34,479 nt of DNA from Thermotogae bacterium. GTDB lineage: Bacteria > Thermotogota > Thermotogae > Petrotogales > Kosmotogaceae. Below the pieces are notes generated by a model. It had not been told where the DNA came from. It saw only the letters and a program-made list of their open reading frames with translations, and ran no database searches. How positions within the stretch are numbered: position 1 is the first letter of the stretch; every line of letters begins with the position of its first letter. The translations under genes were made by a program, and so were the position numbers. The stretch covers positions 1 through 34,479 of the forward strand of contig QNAR01000001.1 in NCBI GenBank assembly GCA_003643975.1, given 5' to 3'. This document shows positions 1 through 8,278 of this stretch, in pieces.

Positions 1-68
1 TCGACTCCTTTTAACGCATCAACTGCTCCAAAACTCTTCTTAATACCTTTAGCTTCAAGTAAACTCAT
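1..68 (-). CDS. Sugar ABC transporter ATP-binding protein, 5' fragment
   Basis: Only the first 22 complete codons are inside the window; the gene runs off the left edge. The visible N-terminus reads MSLLEAKGIKKSFGAVDAL, the typical opening of RbsA/MglA-type duplicated ATPases (a first beta strand followed by the aromatic A-loop region). A GGAGGT ribosome-binding site lies 6 bases before the ATG. It follows the permease gene by 23 bp and is presumably the energy-coupling subunit of the transporter made with the two genes before it. It is the last visible gene of the inositol operon. The family call rests on a short stretch plus context. Confidence 0.8.
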   Translation of the reverse strand, partial: MSLLEAKGIKKSFGAVDALKGV

Positions 69-91
69 AACAACACCTCCACAAGCTCCGT

Positions 92-1069
92 TCATTCCCC
101 AACAAGCTTCTTCTTGATCCTTATGTTACTTAAAGCAGCAGCAACGAGTATTATCCCTACAAATGCCTGATACCAATAAGCGGGAGCTCCAATGAGGATC
201 AGCCCGTTGTTGAGAGAAGCAAGAATTATACTACCCAGGAAGGCACCAAAGGCACTTCCATATCCACCTGTCATGAGTGTGCCACCTATAACGGCAGCGG
301 TGATTGCCTGAAGCTCCATTTCAACTCCAAGTGATGGATCTACAATACGGAATCTCGCAAAAGTGGCAATACCTGCAAGGCCCGCCATAAGACCACTTAT
401 CATGAACGTTGAGGTCTTGATTTTCCATGATTCTACTCCCATGGCATCAGCAACACTTGGATTCCCCCCGCTGGCTGATATCCAGTTTCCATAACGTGTC
501 CAGTCGAGAATGAAATAAAACAGGAAAGTGAATCCAACAAACCATAAACTTGACCAACGCATGTTGGGACCGAAACGGCCTCCAAAAATTTCTGCAATGA
601 ATTTTCCACTTGAAGGCAATAAAATAGGAAATCCCCCGGTAACAGCAAGAACAACCCCACGCCAGAACCATTGTGTTCCCAGCGTCGTTATGAACGATGG
701 AATACGCCCTTTTGTCGTAACAACACCATTAACAATTCCCTGGCCAGCGGCGAAAGCCAAAGCGATGATTACAGCCAGAATAGCTGGCACACCGTTTTTC
801 GCTAGTAGCGCAAAGATTATCGGCGTTAAGGCAAAGATCGAACCAACACTCAGGTCAAATTCTCCTGATATCATAACCAGGTTTATTCCCATCGTTACTA
901 AACCAAGTTCAGCAGCAACAGTAGAGATAGTAACCAGATTACCCAGCGATAAAAATTGTGGATTCATAATTCCAAAGATACCGAAAATTGCTACAAGAGA
1001 AACTACACCACCAACTTCTTTAAATCGCAGGTATTTCAGTATTAACGGTCCATTATTGTTTGTTGCCAC
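92..1069 (-). CDS. Sugar ABC transporter permease (RbsC/BPD_transp_2 family), probable myo-inositol importer
   Basis: This is an inner-membrane permease of 325 residues, normal for the RbsC/XylH/AraH group, with about eight to ten hydrophobic segments. The family landmarks are visible: a G-x-DLSVGS-type loop (GEFDLSVGSIFAL, around residue 68) and a second cytoplasmic loop with GVEMELQAITAAVIGGTLMTGGYGS near residues 250-270. The start codon is GTG, with a GGAGAG ribosome-binding site 7 bases upstream. It is 82 bp downstream of the binding-protein gene, separated by a strong hairpin, and 23 bp before the ATPase. Substrate assignment to inositol comes only from its place at the end of the inositol catabolic operon. 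Confidence 0.88.
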   Translation of the reverse strand: MATNNNGPLILKYLRFKEVGGVVSLVAIFGIFGIMNPQFLSLGNLVTISTVAAELGLVTMGINLVMISGEFDLSVGSIFALTPIIFALLAKNGVPAILAVIIALAFAAGQGIVNGVVTTKGRIPSFITTLGTQWFWRGVVLAVTGGFPILLPSSGKFIAEIFGGRFGPNMRWSSLWFVGFTFLFYFILDWTRYGNWISASGGNPSVADAMGVESWKIKTSTFMISGLMAGLAGIATFARFRIVDPSLGVEMELQAITAAVIGGTLMTGGYGSAFGAFLGSIILASLNNGLILIGAPAYWYQAFVGIILVAAALSNIRIKKKLVGE

Positions 1070-1115
1070 TCAGTATCTCTCCCTTCTCAGGTCTGAAGAG
1101 TAATATGAGAATTCA

Positions 1116-1145
1116 GGAGGAAGAGGAGAGCTCTCCCCTTCCTCC
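1116..1145 (-). promoter_or_regulatory. Strong intercistronic hairpin between binding-protein and permease genes
   Basis: Arms GGAGGAAG (1116-1123) and CTTCCTCC (1138-1145) are perfect complements. After one A/C mismatch the stem continues with GGAGAG/CTCTCC, closing on a minimal loop. On the coding strand it is not followed by a T tract, so it is not a standard intrinsic terminator. Its place just after the stop of the binding-protein gene suggests an mRNA-stabilising or processing structure that keeps binding-protein message above permease message. Confidence 0.6.
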
Positions 1146-1151
1146 CAAGTA

Positions 1152-2087
1152 TTAACGATAACCTTCTTTTACACTGTTTTCTACAGGGCCAACATTGTCC
1201 TTTGTAATAATGAAAGGTCCTGTTAGCACATCACCAATGGGAGAGAGACCATATTTTTTGTAGAAGTAAAGAAATTCCACTGCAAGATATCCCTGCAAGT
1301 ATTGCTGCTGATCAACAGTATATAGAACTTTTCCTTCTTCTATCCACTTGAGCATTTCTTCGGTAAGGTCAAAACCGCTTACCTTGACCTTTCCTTCAAG
1401 CCCCATGTCTTCTACCACGGTTACAGCTGGGAGTGTTCCTATAGGGCCAAGGGTGAAAATCATGTCGGTATCAGGATGTTTTCGCAGGTAACCTTCAAGA
1501 ACCGATACGCCTTTTGAAGGATCTACGGTAATATTCAATTTTTCGACAGGAATTCCTTTTGGACTGAGAGCATCCATTATACCCTTTGCCCTCATTTCCA
1601 TTCCAGCATGCCCTACTTCGTGAATTGCTATAACTGCGCGTTTAGGTGTGAATTGTGAGAGAACATACATTGCGCCATTGTATCCACCAAGATATTCGTT
1701 GTTTCCGATGTAAGCGATGTATGGAATTTTATCCAACCCTGTTCTTGGGTCTGGAACATTGATGGCGATGACCGGAATTCCGGAAGAGATCGCCCTTTTG
1801 AGAGGCTCTTCCACGGCGTTAACATCGGTTATTGTGACTATTAACCCATCTGGCTTCGCAGCAATGGCCGCGTTCAAATTATTAACGAAGGTTTGAAGAG
1901 AATACTTCACTGGTCCAAGATACGTTGCGTTCACTCCATATTTCTCAGCTGCATCATTCATGCCTTTCATCACGATTCCCCAGAATGGATCAGCAGGCCC
2001 TCCATGGGAAACCAGGTAGAAATTCATCTCTGCAAGTAAAAGACTCGAGCTAAGAACAACCAAAAGTATTACAAGAACTTTTTTCAT
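1152..2087 (-). CDS. Periplasmic sugar-binding protein (type 1 PBP), probable myo-inositol binding
   Basis: This 311-residue protein begins MKKVLVILLVVLSSSLLLA, a clear Sec signal peptide. It then follows the type 1 periplasmic-binding-protein pattern of the ribose/inositol-binding group: an early strand with the ligand loop HGGPADPFWGIVMKG, then KPDGLIVTITD, GIPVIAINVPD and YIGNNEYLGGYNGA, and a C-terminal lobe with DMIFTLGPIGTLPAV and KVSGFDLTEEM. It delivers substrate to the permease and ATPase encoded immediately downstream. A GGGAGGG ribosome-binding site precedes the ATG. The inositol substrate is inferred from the operon; related proteins bind ribose, xylose, galactose or autoinducer-2, so binding data would be needed to decide. 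Confidence 0.85.
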   Translation of the reverse strand: MKKVLVILLVVLSSSLLLAEMNFYLVSHGGPADPFWGIVMKGMNDAAEKYGVNATYLGPVKYSLQTFVNNLNAAIAAKPDGLIVTITDVNAVEEPLKRAISSGIPVIAINVPDPRTGLDKIPYIAYIGNNEYLGGYNGAMYVLSQFTPKRAVIAIHEVGHAGMEMRAKGIMDALSPKGIPVEKLNITVDPSKGVSVLEGYLRKHPDTDMIFTLGPIGTLPAVTVVEDMGLEGKVKVSGFDLTEEMLKWIEEGKVLYTVDQQQYLQGYLAVEFLYFYKKYGLSPIGDVLTGPFIITKDNVGPVENSVKEGYR

Positions 2088-2177
2088 GCAATACCCTCCC
2101 TTTCAAGTAATTTTGGAATTTACAAGAAAAATTCCCCGTTTTTTCCCTGTTTTCTATCCCCCCTTTCTTTCTGGTAT

Positions 2178-3407
2178 TTAGCGGGGTTGAGAAATATCTT
2201 TGTCTATGATTTTTTTGAGTTCTTCAAAATCCGGCATGATTCGAGCAACACCAGAATCAACAGCGGCCCTGGCCACTGCGACGGCAACAGCTTTGCCTAC
2301 ACCCGGGTCAAATGCCCACGGAATGATCTTGTTCTCGTTGATTTCTGCATCAGGCAAAAACCCCGCCAGGGCATCCACGGCAGCGAGTTTCATTTCATCG
2401 TTTATATCTCTCGCTCTGACGGATAATGCGCCACGGAAAAGACCCGGGAAAACGAGTACATTGTTTATCTGGTTATTGAAGTCGGATCTTCCGGTTGCCA
2501 CGATTCTCGCACCTGCTTCCTTGGCCTCATCTGGATAAATCTCTGGAATGGGGTTTGCAACGGCAAAAACTATGGGATCCTTTGCCATAGACTTAACCAT
2601 GTCTTTATTGACAAGCCCGCCTATGGAAGTTCCGATAAACACATCAGCACCTCTTATGGCATCTTTGAGAGTTCCTGTAAGCCCTTCAGGATTTATCAAG
2701 AGAGCAATTTCTTCGTGAAAAGCATTTAACAGCGTTTCAGGATATTCTTTATTTAAAATACCGTTTTTATCGCATGCCACGATGTTCTTGACGCCAGCTG
2801 CAAGAAGCATTTTTATGATCGCTCCGCCAGCAGCACCTATCCCAACTGTTGCAACCTTGATCTCGCTTAGCTTCTTACCAGTTATTTTCAGTGCATTTTT
2901 CAAGGCAGCGAGTATTATAATAGCCGCTCCATGCTGGTCATCGTGAAAAACCGGAATATCAAGCTTTTCCCTGAGTGCTTTCTCAATGTAAAAACACTGT
3001 GGCGAGGCAATATCTTCAAGATTCACTCCGCCAAAAGTGGGGCTAACCGTTTCTACAAATTCCACTATCTTCTCAGGATCCTGTGTGTTTATACAAAGAG
3101 GGTAAGCGTCAACATTTGCAAATTCCTTGAACAATACCGCTTTTCCTTCCATAACAGGCAGTGCAGCTTCAGGTCCTATATTTCCAAGTCCCAGCACAGC
3201 TGATCCATCTGAGACGATCGCCACTGCATTCCAGCGATTCGTGTAGTTGAAAACTTCATCAGGCTTTTTATGAATCAATCTGGATACATCTGCAACACCC
3301 GGTGTGTAGGCAAGGGCAAGCATCTTCTGATTATTAACCGGTACCCTGCTCTTGACTTCAAGCTTTCCTCTGAACTTTTTATGCAACTCTAATGCTTCGT
3401 TATTCAT
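2178..3407 (-). CDS. NAD(P)-dependent malic enzyme
   Basis: It oxidatively decarboxylates L-malate to pyruvate and CO2 with reduction of NAD(P)+. The protein is 409 residues, the short bacterial/archaeal form without the C-terminal phosphotransacetylase-like domain. Visible landmarks are the YTPGV motif (34-38) with the catalytic Tyr, VSDGSAVLGLGNIGP (65-79), the catalytic Lys in EGKAVLFKEF (about 89), the metal-binding NLEDI (129-133) and HDDQHG (155-160), and the Rossmann motif GIGAAGG (189-195). It follows the second iolG by 13 bp, so it is co-transcribed with the inositol genes. No known inositol pathway needs a malic enzyme; here it would be the terminal step of the proposed malate route. 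The cofactor preference cannot be read with confidence. Confidence 0.93.
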   Translation of the reverse strand: MNNEALELHKKFRGKLEVKSRVPVNNQKMLALAYTPGVADVSRLIHKKPDEVFNYTNRWNAVAIVSDGSAVLGLGNIGPEAALPVMEGKAVLFKEFANVDAYPLCINTQDPEKIVEFVETVSPTFGGVNLEDIASPQCFYIEKALREKLDIPVFHDDQHGAAIIILAALKNALKITGKKLSEIKVATVGIGAAGGAIIKMLLAAGVKNIVACDKNGILNKEYPETLLNAFHEEIALLINPEGLTGTLKDAIRGADVFIGTSIGGLVNKDMVKSMAKDPIVFAVANPIPEIYPDEAKEAGARIVATGRSDFNNQINNVLVFPGLFRGALSVRARDINDEMKLAAVDALAGFLPDAEINENKIIPWAFDPGVGKAVAVAVARAAVDSGVARIMPDFEELKKIIDKDISQPR

Positions 3408-3420
3408 TTCAATCCCTCCA

Positions 3421-4455
3421 TCAAATCAATTCGGCAATCTTCACCGAACGATTTTCCTTAGCTGAAATGTCAGCAGCTCTGGCAACGAGGATTGAATAGT
3501 ATCCAGCCTCTACGCCAGCAGAAACGTCCTTATCTTCAAGAACGGATTCAACAAAAGCCCGAATTTCGTTGGCAAAAGACTGCATGTAGCGTTGAGGAAA
3601 GTAGTACAAAGGCTTATCGCTACAAACCGCAGCTTCTGTGCTCACAATGACGTTGGTTTCTCTATCGTTCTCGGCCCGTGCGCTACCTTTCGAACCAAAT
3701 ACTTCTACTCTTTGGTCGTATCCATAGGTGGTTTTTCTACTGACATCAATCGCACAAATCGCACCGTTTTCCATCTTCAATATGGCATAGGCGGTATCGA
3801 AATCTCCCGCTTCGCCTATTCTGGGGTCAAGGAGTACACTGCCACCAGCGTAAACTTCGACTACTTCTGACCCCGTTAAAAACCTTGCAGTGTCAAACTC
3901 ATGGATCATGAAATCGAAGAAGATGCCACCGGATTTCTTCACGAATTCTATATCGGGCAGGTGGGGATCTCTTGAAGTCGTTCTGATCAAATGAATTTCA
4001 CCGAGTTCGCCAGAATCTATAAAGTCTTTGACCTTTCTAAAGTTATGATCAAAGCGCCTATTAAAGGCAATCTGGATTTTAACGCCGGTGTTTTTTAGGT
4101 TTTTATAAAGCTCTCTGGCCGTTTCCAGATTATGTGCAAGGGGCTTTTCCATAAAAACATGTTTTTTTGCTTTAACAGCCGCTTTTAACATTTCACCATG
4201 TAATGTAGTTGGAGATGCGATAACCACGGCGTCTATCTCGGGATCTTCTAAAACATCCTGCCAATTGGCCGTGATTTCGAAGTCGCCCAAACGTTCAGCC
4301 CACTTCTTTGTTTCATCAACCCGCGGATCTGCCAGTGTTTTGACCTTGGCTTCCGGCACGTGCTGAATGAGGTTAGTTGTGTGAATCCTTCCCAATCTTC
4401 CCAACCCTATGACACCTATCCTCAAAGTTTCCACCGAATCATCTCCTGTTCTCAA
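3421..4455 (-). CDS. iolG: Inositol 2-dehydrogenase paralog 2 (Gfo/Idh/MocA family)
   Basis: This 344-residue oxidoreductase oxidises an inositol isomer to the inosose with NAD+. The N-terminal Rossmann motif is GVIGLGRLGRIH (14-25). The catalytic residues of IolG are present as Lys104 in EKP and the Asp181/His185 pair in DFMIHEFD. It resembles the upstream gene closely along its whole length (FNRRFDHNFRKV and YGYDQRVEVFGSKGSARAEN are shared), so the two are tandem paralogs. The genes overlap by 4 bp (ATGA). Differences near the substrate site (SRDPHLPDIEFVK here, SRDPAPPPIEYVK in the other) suggest different isomer preference, for example scyllo- or D-chiro-inositol for one copy; that is inference. 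Confidence 0.88.
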   Translation of the reverse strand: MRTGDDSVETLRIGVIGLGRLGRIHTTNLIQHVPEAKVKTLADPRVDETKKWAERLGDFEITANWQDVLEDPEIDAVVIASPTTLHGEMLKAAVKAKKHVFMEKPLAHNLETARELYKNLKNTGVKIQIAFNRRFDHNFRKVKDFIDSGELGEIHLIRTTSRDPHLPDIEFVKKSGGIFFDFMIHEFDTARFLTGSEVVEVYAGGSVLLDPRIGEAGDFDTAYAILKMENGAICAIDVSRKTTYGYDQRVEVFGSKGSARAENDRETNVIVSTEAAVCSDKPLYYFPQRYMQSFANEIRAFVESVLEDKDVSAGVEAGYYSILVARAADISAKENRSVKIAELI

Positions 4456-5477
4456 AGAACTTCTTCGAGTTTTACTGGCCTATTCTCTTTAGCCGAGATC
4501 GTGGCAGCTTTGGCAATGACTATGGCCATCAACCCATCATGACCCGACACCGGAACTTCCTTATCTTCAATCAAGCTATCTATAAAATCTTTCATTTCAT
4601 CCTCAAATGATTGCATATATCTTTCAAGGAAGAAGTAAAGTGGCTTGTCACTTGCAACACACTCTTCATTACTGAGTATGACGTTTGTTTCGGTGTCATT
4701 TTCAGCCCGGGCACTCCCTTTTGAACCGAAGACTTCCACACGTTGGTCATAGCCATAGGCTGCTTTTCTGCTGTTGTCTATTATGCAGGTTGCTCCACTT
4801 CTGAATTTCAAAACAGATACAGCGGTATCGTAATCACCGGCATCACCAATTGTGGGATCTATGAGTACGCTTCCAAAGGCACAAACTTCAACGACTTCGT
4901 CTCCGGCAAGGTAACGAGCCATATCGAAATCGTGAATAGTCATATCCATGAAAATGCCACCAGAAACCTTTACGTATTCAATGGGTGGTGGGGCGGGGTC
5001 TCGTGATGTGATATTCACTATATGTACTTCTCCGATTTTTTCATCTTCAACAAGCTTTCTTACTTTCCTGAAATTATGGTCAAAGCGTCTGTTGAAACCT
5101 ATCTGAAGTTTTACCCCTTCTTCTGTTACAACTTCAAGCGCTTTTCTCGTTTTTTCCAGGTCCATATCGATGGGCTTTTCACAGAAAATATCTTTCTTCG
5201 CCCTTGCTGATGCGATTATCAGATCAGCATGAGTGTTGGTAGGCGAGCAGATGATCACCGCATCCACTTCGGGATTATCAATCACATCTTCAGGATCGGT
5301 CACAACGTTGTTTATTCCAACGGAATCAGCCCAGGCTTTGGTTTCTTCAAATCTCGGGTCACAAATTGTTATAACTTCCGCTCTTTCGACCTTTTGAACG
5401 AGATTTTTTGCGTGAATCCTTCCTATCCTGCCAGCTCCTATTACACCAACCTTGATTTTTTTATCCATCTTCTTCAC
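4452..5477 (-). CDS. iolG: Inositol 2-dehydrogenase paralog 1 (Gfo/Idh/MocA family)
   Basis: It catalyses the first pathway step, myo-inositol to 2-keto-myo-inositol with NAD+. It has 341 residues. The Rossmann motif GVIGAGRIGRIH (11-22) and the catalytic triad of Bacillus IolG are present: Lys101 in EKP, Asp178 and His182 in DMTIHDFDMARYL. Of the two copies, this one is closer to classical IolG in the DMTIHDFDMAR motif, so it is the better candidate for the true myo-inositol enzyme. It starts 3 bp after the iolE stop and overlaps the next iolG by 4 bp, making translational coupling likely. Confidence 0.92.
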   Translation of the reverse strand: MKKMDKKIKVGVIGAGRIGRIHAKNLVQKVERAEVITICDPRFEETKAWADSVGINNVVTDPEDVIDNPEVDAVIICSPTNTHADLIIASARAKKDIFCEKPIDMDLEKTRKALEVVTEEGVKLQIGFNRRFDHNFRKVRKLVEDEKIGEVHIVNITSRDPAPPPIEYVKVSGGIFMDMTIHDFDMARYLAGDEVVEVCAFGSVLIDPTIGDAGDYDTAVSVLKFRSGATCIIDNSRKAAYGYDQRVEVFGSKGSARAENDTETNVILSNEECVASDKPLYFFLERYMQSFEDEMKDFIDSLIEDKEVPVSGHDGLMAIVIAKAATISAKENRPVKLEEVL

Positions 5478-5480
5478 TCC

Positions 5481-6380
5481 CTAAAATCCGAGAATCTCTT
5501 TCAGATAGGCACGGGCTTTTTTCGCATATTCGAGAGGAGGGGCTATTTTTGGATCCTGTTCCGCTTCAACGACAATCCAGCCTTTGTAATTAATGTCATC
5601 AAGTGCTTTTGCTATCGGCTTGAAATCGATCATGCCATCTCCTGGAACGGTAAAAACGCCCTGCTTAACGGAATATAAAAAGCTCCAATCCTCCTGGAAA
5701 GAGCGCTTCATGACGTCCTCACGCAGATCTTTGAAATGAACGTGCTTTATACGTGAGCCGTAATCTTTTATCATTTGTAAAGGGTCTCCGCCTGCAAAAA
5801 CCAGGTGACCGGTATCGAGAAGCAAATAAACCAGATCAGGGTCAGTGCTTTCCATAAGCCTTCTGACTTCTTCATAGGTCTGAACCCCTGTTCCCATGTG
5901 GTGATGGAACACTATTTTCATATCTTTCTCAGCTGCAAGTTTTCCAAGCTCATGGAGCCCTTTGACGAGTTTCCCCCAATCTTCATCGCTGAAAATTGGC
6001 TTTTGGCTGTGCAATGGTGTATTCATAAGGCCTTGAACGCTTTTTCCGCTTTCGGATACGACTATCACTTTTGCACCCATAGCGTGAAGAAAATCCCTGT
6101 GCTTGATAAAAGCAGCAATAGTTTCTTCGGGATCTTTGGTGGTAAAGTAACTACTGAACCATGCACTTGCTATCTGCAATCCTCTGGGCTCAAGGGCCTT
6201 TTTAAGAACCATGGGATCACGTGGAAATTTGTTGCCAACTTCGCTACCTTCAAAGCCTGCCTCAGCCATTTCATCGATACACTGTTCAAAGGGAATATCA
6301 CCGCCAAGTTCAGGCATGTCATCATTGGTCCAAGCAATTGGAGCAATTGCCAATTTGATGTCTTCTCTTCTGATACCCAT
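5481..6380 (-). CDS. iolE: Inosose dehydratase IolE
   Basis: It dehydrates 2-keto-myo-inositol to 3D-trihydroxycyclohexane-1,2-dione and belongs to the xylose-isomerase-like TIM-barrel family. The length of 299 residues is normal. Characteristic stretches are the N-terminal LAIAPIAWTNDDMPELGGD (10-28), GFEGSEVGNKFPRD (42-55), and the metal-site segments FHHHMGTGVQ (158-167), LLLDTGHLVFAGGDP (186-200) and HVHFKD (213-218). It sits 14 bp after iolD and 3 bp before the first iolG, in the order expected for a linear inositol pathway. Confidence 0.95.
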   Translation of the reverse strand: MGIRREDIKLAIAPIAWTNDDMPELGGDIPFEQCIDEMAEAGFEGSEVGNKFPRDPMVLKKALEPRGLQIASAWFSSYFTTKDPEETIAAFIKHRDFLHAMGAKVIVVSESGKSVQGLMNTPLHSQKPIFSDEDWGKLVKGLHELGKLAAEKDMKIVFHHHMGTGVQTYEEVRRLMESTDPDLVYLLLDTGHLVFAGGDPLQMIKDYGSRIKHVHFKDLREDVMKRSFQEDWSFLYSVKQGVFTVPGDGMIDFKPIAKALDDINYKGWIVVEAEQDPKIAPPLEYAKKARAYLKEILGF

Positions 6381-6394
6381 CTAATTCCCTCCAG

Positions 6395-8278
6395 TCACCA
6401 CTTGCGGGCGTGTTTTTTCATATATTCGCTGTCTTCCATATATGCTTTTTTCACTGAATCGCTTTCGGATACCTCTGCAACGCCAACTCGCCACCATGAT
6501 TCATATCCACCGGACTGTGTGCCGGGTAAGACTTTCACGTCTATGAGGACGCTTGTGGATTCTTTTCTCGCTTCTTCCAAAGCTTTTCGAAGTTCATTTT
6601 CGTTACGCGCTGTGTAGGCTTTTGCACCTAAGCTCTTCGCTATTCCAGCAAAGTCTATCTGTATATAGTCATCATCGAGTTTTCCTGTTTCTTTCGAACG
6701 ATACCTCAGCTCATTGCCAAATCCTTTTGCGCTTCCATGGGATTTTTGAAGGCTGTTTATGCTCTGGAATCCACCGTTGTCGAGTATAATGACGTTTATC
6801 TTCATTCGTTCCTGCAAACTGGTAAGAAACTCAGAATGAAGCATAAGGAAACTCCCGTCACTCAAAAGGGCGTAGGCTTCCTTTTCAGGTTCGGCCATTT
6901 TCACGCCGAAAGTACCTGAAACTTCATAGCCCATACAGGAAAAACCGTATTCCATGTGATATGACTTGATACCTTTGCATCGCCATAGCCTGTGTAAATC
7001 CCCCGGAAGGCTACCAGCGGCTGCTACAAAAACGTCATTTTCAGTTGCGAAATCATTTATTATGCCAAGCGCTGTGGTTTGTGGGAGCCCTTTTTCAGAT
7101 TCCAGGTGATAAAGCCTGTCCACTTCCCTGTCCCATTCTTCTTTAAGTGTTTTTAGCTCTTCTTTTGAATAATTCGACCTATATCCTTCCTTCTTCAAAC
7201 CTTCCATCAGGACTTCAAGACCGAGCATGGCATCTGCGTTGAGGTGTTCGGCATCCATCTTCAGACCATCGAAATTATTGACATTTATGCTCAGGATTTT
7301 CACATTGGGGTTCTGAAAAGCGGTTTTTGAAGCTGTTGGGAAATCCATAAGCCTTGTACCAACTGCGATTATTAAATCCGCCTCCTTGGCGAGTTTGTTG
7401 GCAGCAAGGGTCCCTGTGGTGCCAACTCCACCCATGTTGAGCGGGTGATCCCACAGCATCGCTCCTTTTCCAGCCTGCGTGAAGGAAACAGGAATGTTAA
7501 AAGCTTCAGCAAATTCCCGTAAGGTATCCACTGCTTGAGAATAATGAACACCACCGCCAGCGATTATCAGCGGCTTTTTCTTAGTCTTAATGAGCCTTAG
7601 TGCTCTCACAAGAGCGCTCTCTGATGGTGGGCGCCTATCTATATGGTGTACTCTTTTCTCAAAGAATTCCACTGGATAATCATAGGCTTCACCCTGCACA
7701 TCTTGTGGAAGGGCAAGGGTAACAGCTCCTGTTTCTGCGGGGTCGGTGAGAACCCTCATAGCGTTTAGCGCTGCAGTAATTAGCTGTTCAGGTCTTTCTA
7801 TTTTGTCCCAGTATTTGCTCACAGCTTTGAAAGCGTCATTAGCCGTGATTTTTGGATTGTAAGGCATTTCTATTTGCTGAAGCACCGGGTCAGGCTGCCT
7901 ATCGGCAAAGATATCTCCCGGGAGCAAAAGCACAGGAATTCTGTTTACAGTTGCAGTAGCAGCACCTGTCACCATATTGAGTGCTCCGGGACCTATCGAA
8001 CTTGTACAGGCAAAGATTTCAAGCCTGTTTTTCTGTTTGGCGAAAGCAGTAGCAGCGTGAACTATCCCCTGCTCATTGTGTCCCTGATAAAATTTAAGAG
8101 AGAGGTCTTTCATGTTTTCAAGGCCTTCGCCAATGCCAAGGAGGTTGCCGTGGCCAAAAATCCCATATACTCCTTTGACAAATTTGTGTTCTTCCCCATC
8201 AAATTCGACATACTGGGCATCAAGGAATTTCAACAAAGCTTGAGCAGTAGTTAAGCGTATTGTTTTCAAATCATTCAC
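6395..8278 (-). CDS. iolD: 3D-(3,5/4)-trihydroxycyclohexane-1,2-dione hydrolase IolD (ThDP-dependent)
   Basis: This thiamine-diphosphate enzyme opens the inositol ring, hydrolysing trihydroxycyclohexanedione to 5-deoxy-D-glucuronate. It has 627 residues, as expected for IolD, and the acetolactate-synthase fold order. The N-terminal Pyr domain carries the cofactor-activating Glu69 in GHNEQGIVHAA. The central domain has IIAGGGVHYS and ADLIIAVGTRLMDFPT. The C-terminal PP domain has the metal/ThDP motif SDGSFLMLHSEF...ILDNGG. It overlaps iolB by 8 bp and lies 14 bp before iolE. The family match is specific and not a general acetolactate synthase, because of the long N-terminal region and the SWWRVGVAEVS C-terminal segment typical of IolD. 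Confidence 0.95.
   Translation of the reverse strand: MNDLKTIRLTTAQALLKFLDAQYVEFDGEEHKFVKGVYGIFGHGNLLGIGEGLENMKDLSLKFYQGHNEQGIVHAATAFAKQKNRLEIFACTSSIGPGALNMVTGAATATVNRIPVLLLPGDIFADRQPDPVLQQIEMPYNPKITANDAFKAVSKYWDKIERPEQLITAALNAMRVLTDPAETGAVTLALPQDVQGEAYDYPVEFFEKRVHHIDRRPPSESALVRALRLIKTKKKPLIIAGGGVHYSQAVDTLREFAEAFNIPVSFTQAGKGAMLWDHPLNMGGVGTTGTLAANKLAKEADLIIAVGTRLMDFPTASKTAFQNPNVKILSINVNNFDGLKMDAEHLNADAMLGLEVLMEGLKKEGYRSNYSKEELKTLKEEWDREVDRLYHLESEKGLPQTTALGIINDFATENDVFVAAAGSLPGDLHRLWRCKGIKSYHMEYGFSCMGYEVSGTFGVKMAEPEKEAYALLSDGSFLMLHSEFLTSLQERMKINVIILDNGGFQSINSLQKSHGSAKGFGNELRYRSKETGKLDDDYIQIDFAGIAKSLGAKAYTARNENELRKALEEARKESTSVLIDVKVLPGTQSGGYESWWRVGVAEVSESDSVKKAYMEDSEYMKKHARKW

Noticed and set aside
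2115..2135. GGAATTT/AAATTCC hairpin between malic enzyme and the binding-protein gene as a terminator
   Set aside because: On the coding strand it is not followed by a T tract. T-rich sequence follows only on the opposite strand, where no gene is transcribed into it.
5805..6617. 270-codon plus-strand frame opposite iolE and iolD
   Set aside because: It is a shadow of two clearly identified genes and shows no recognisable domain or ribosome-binding site.
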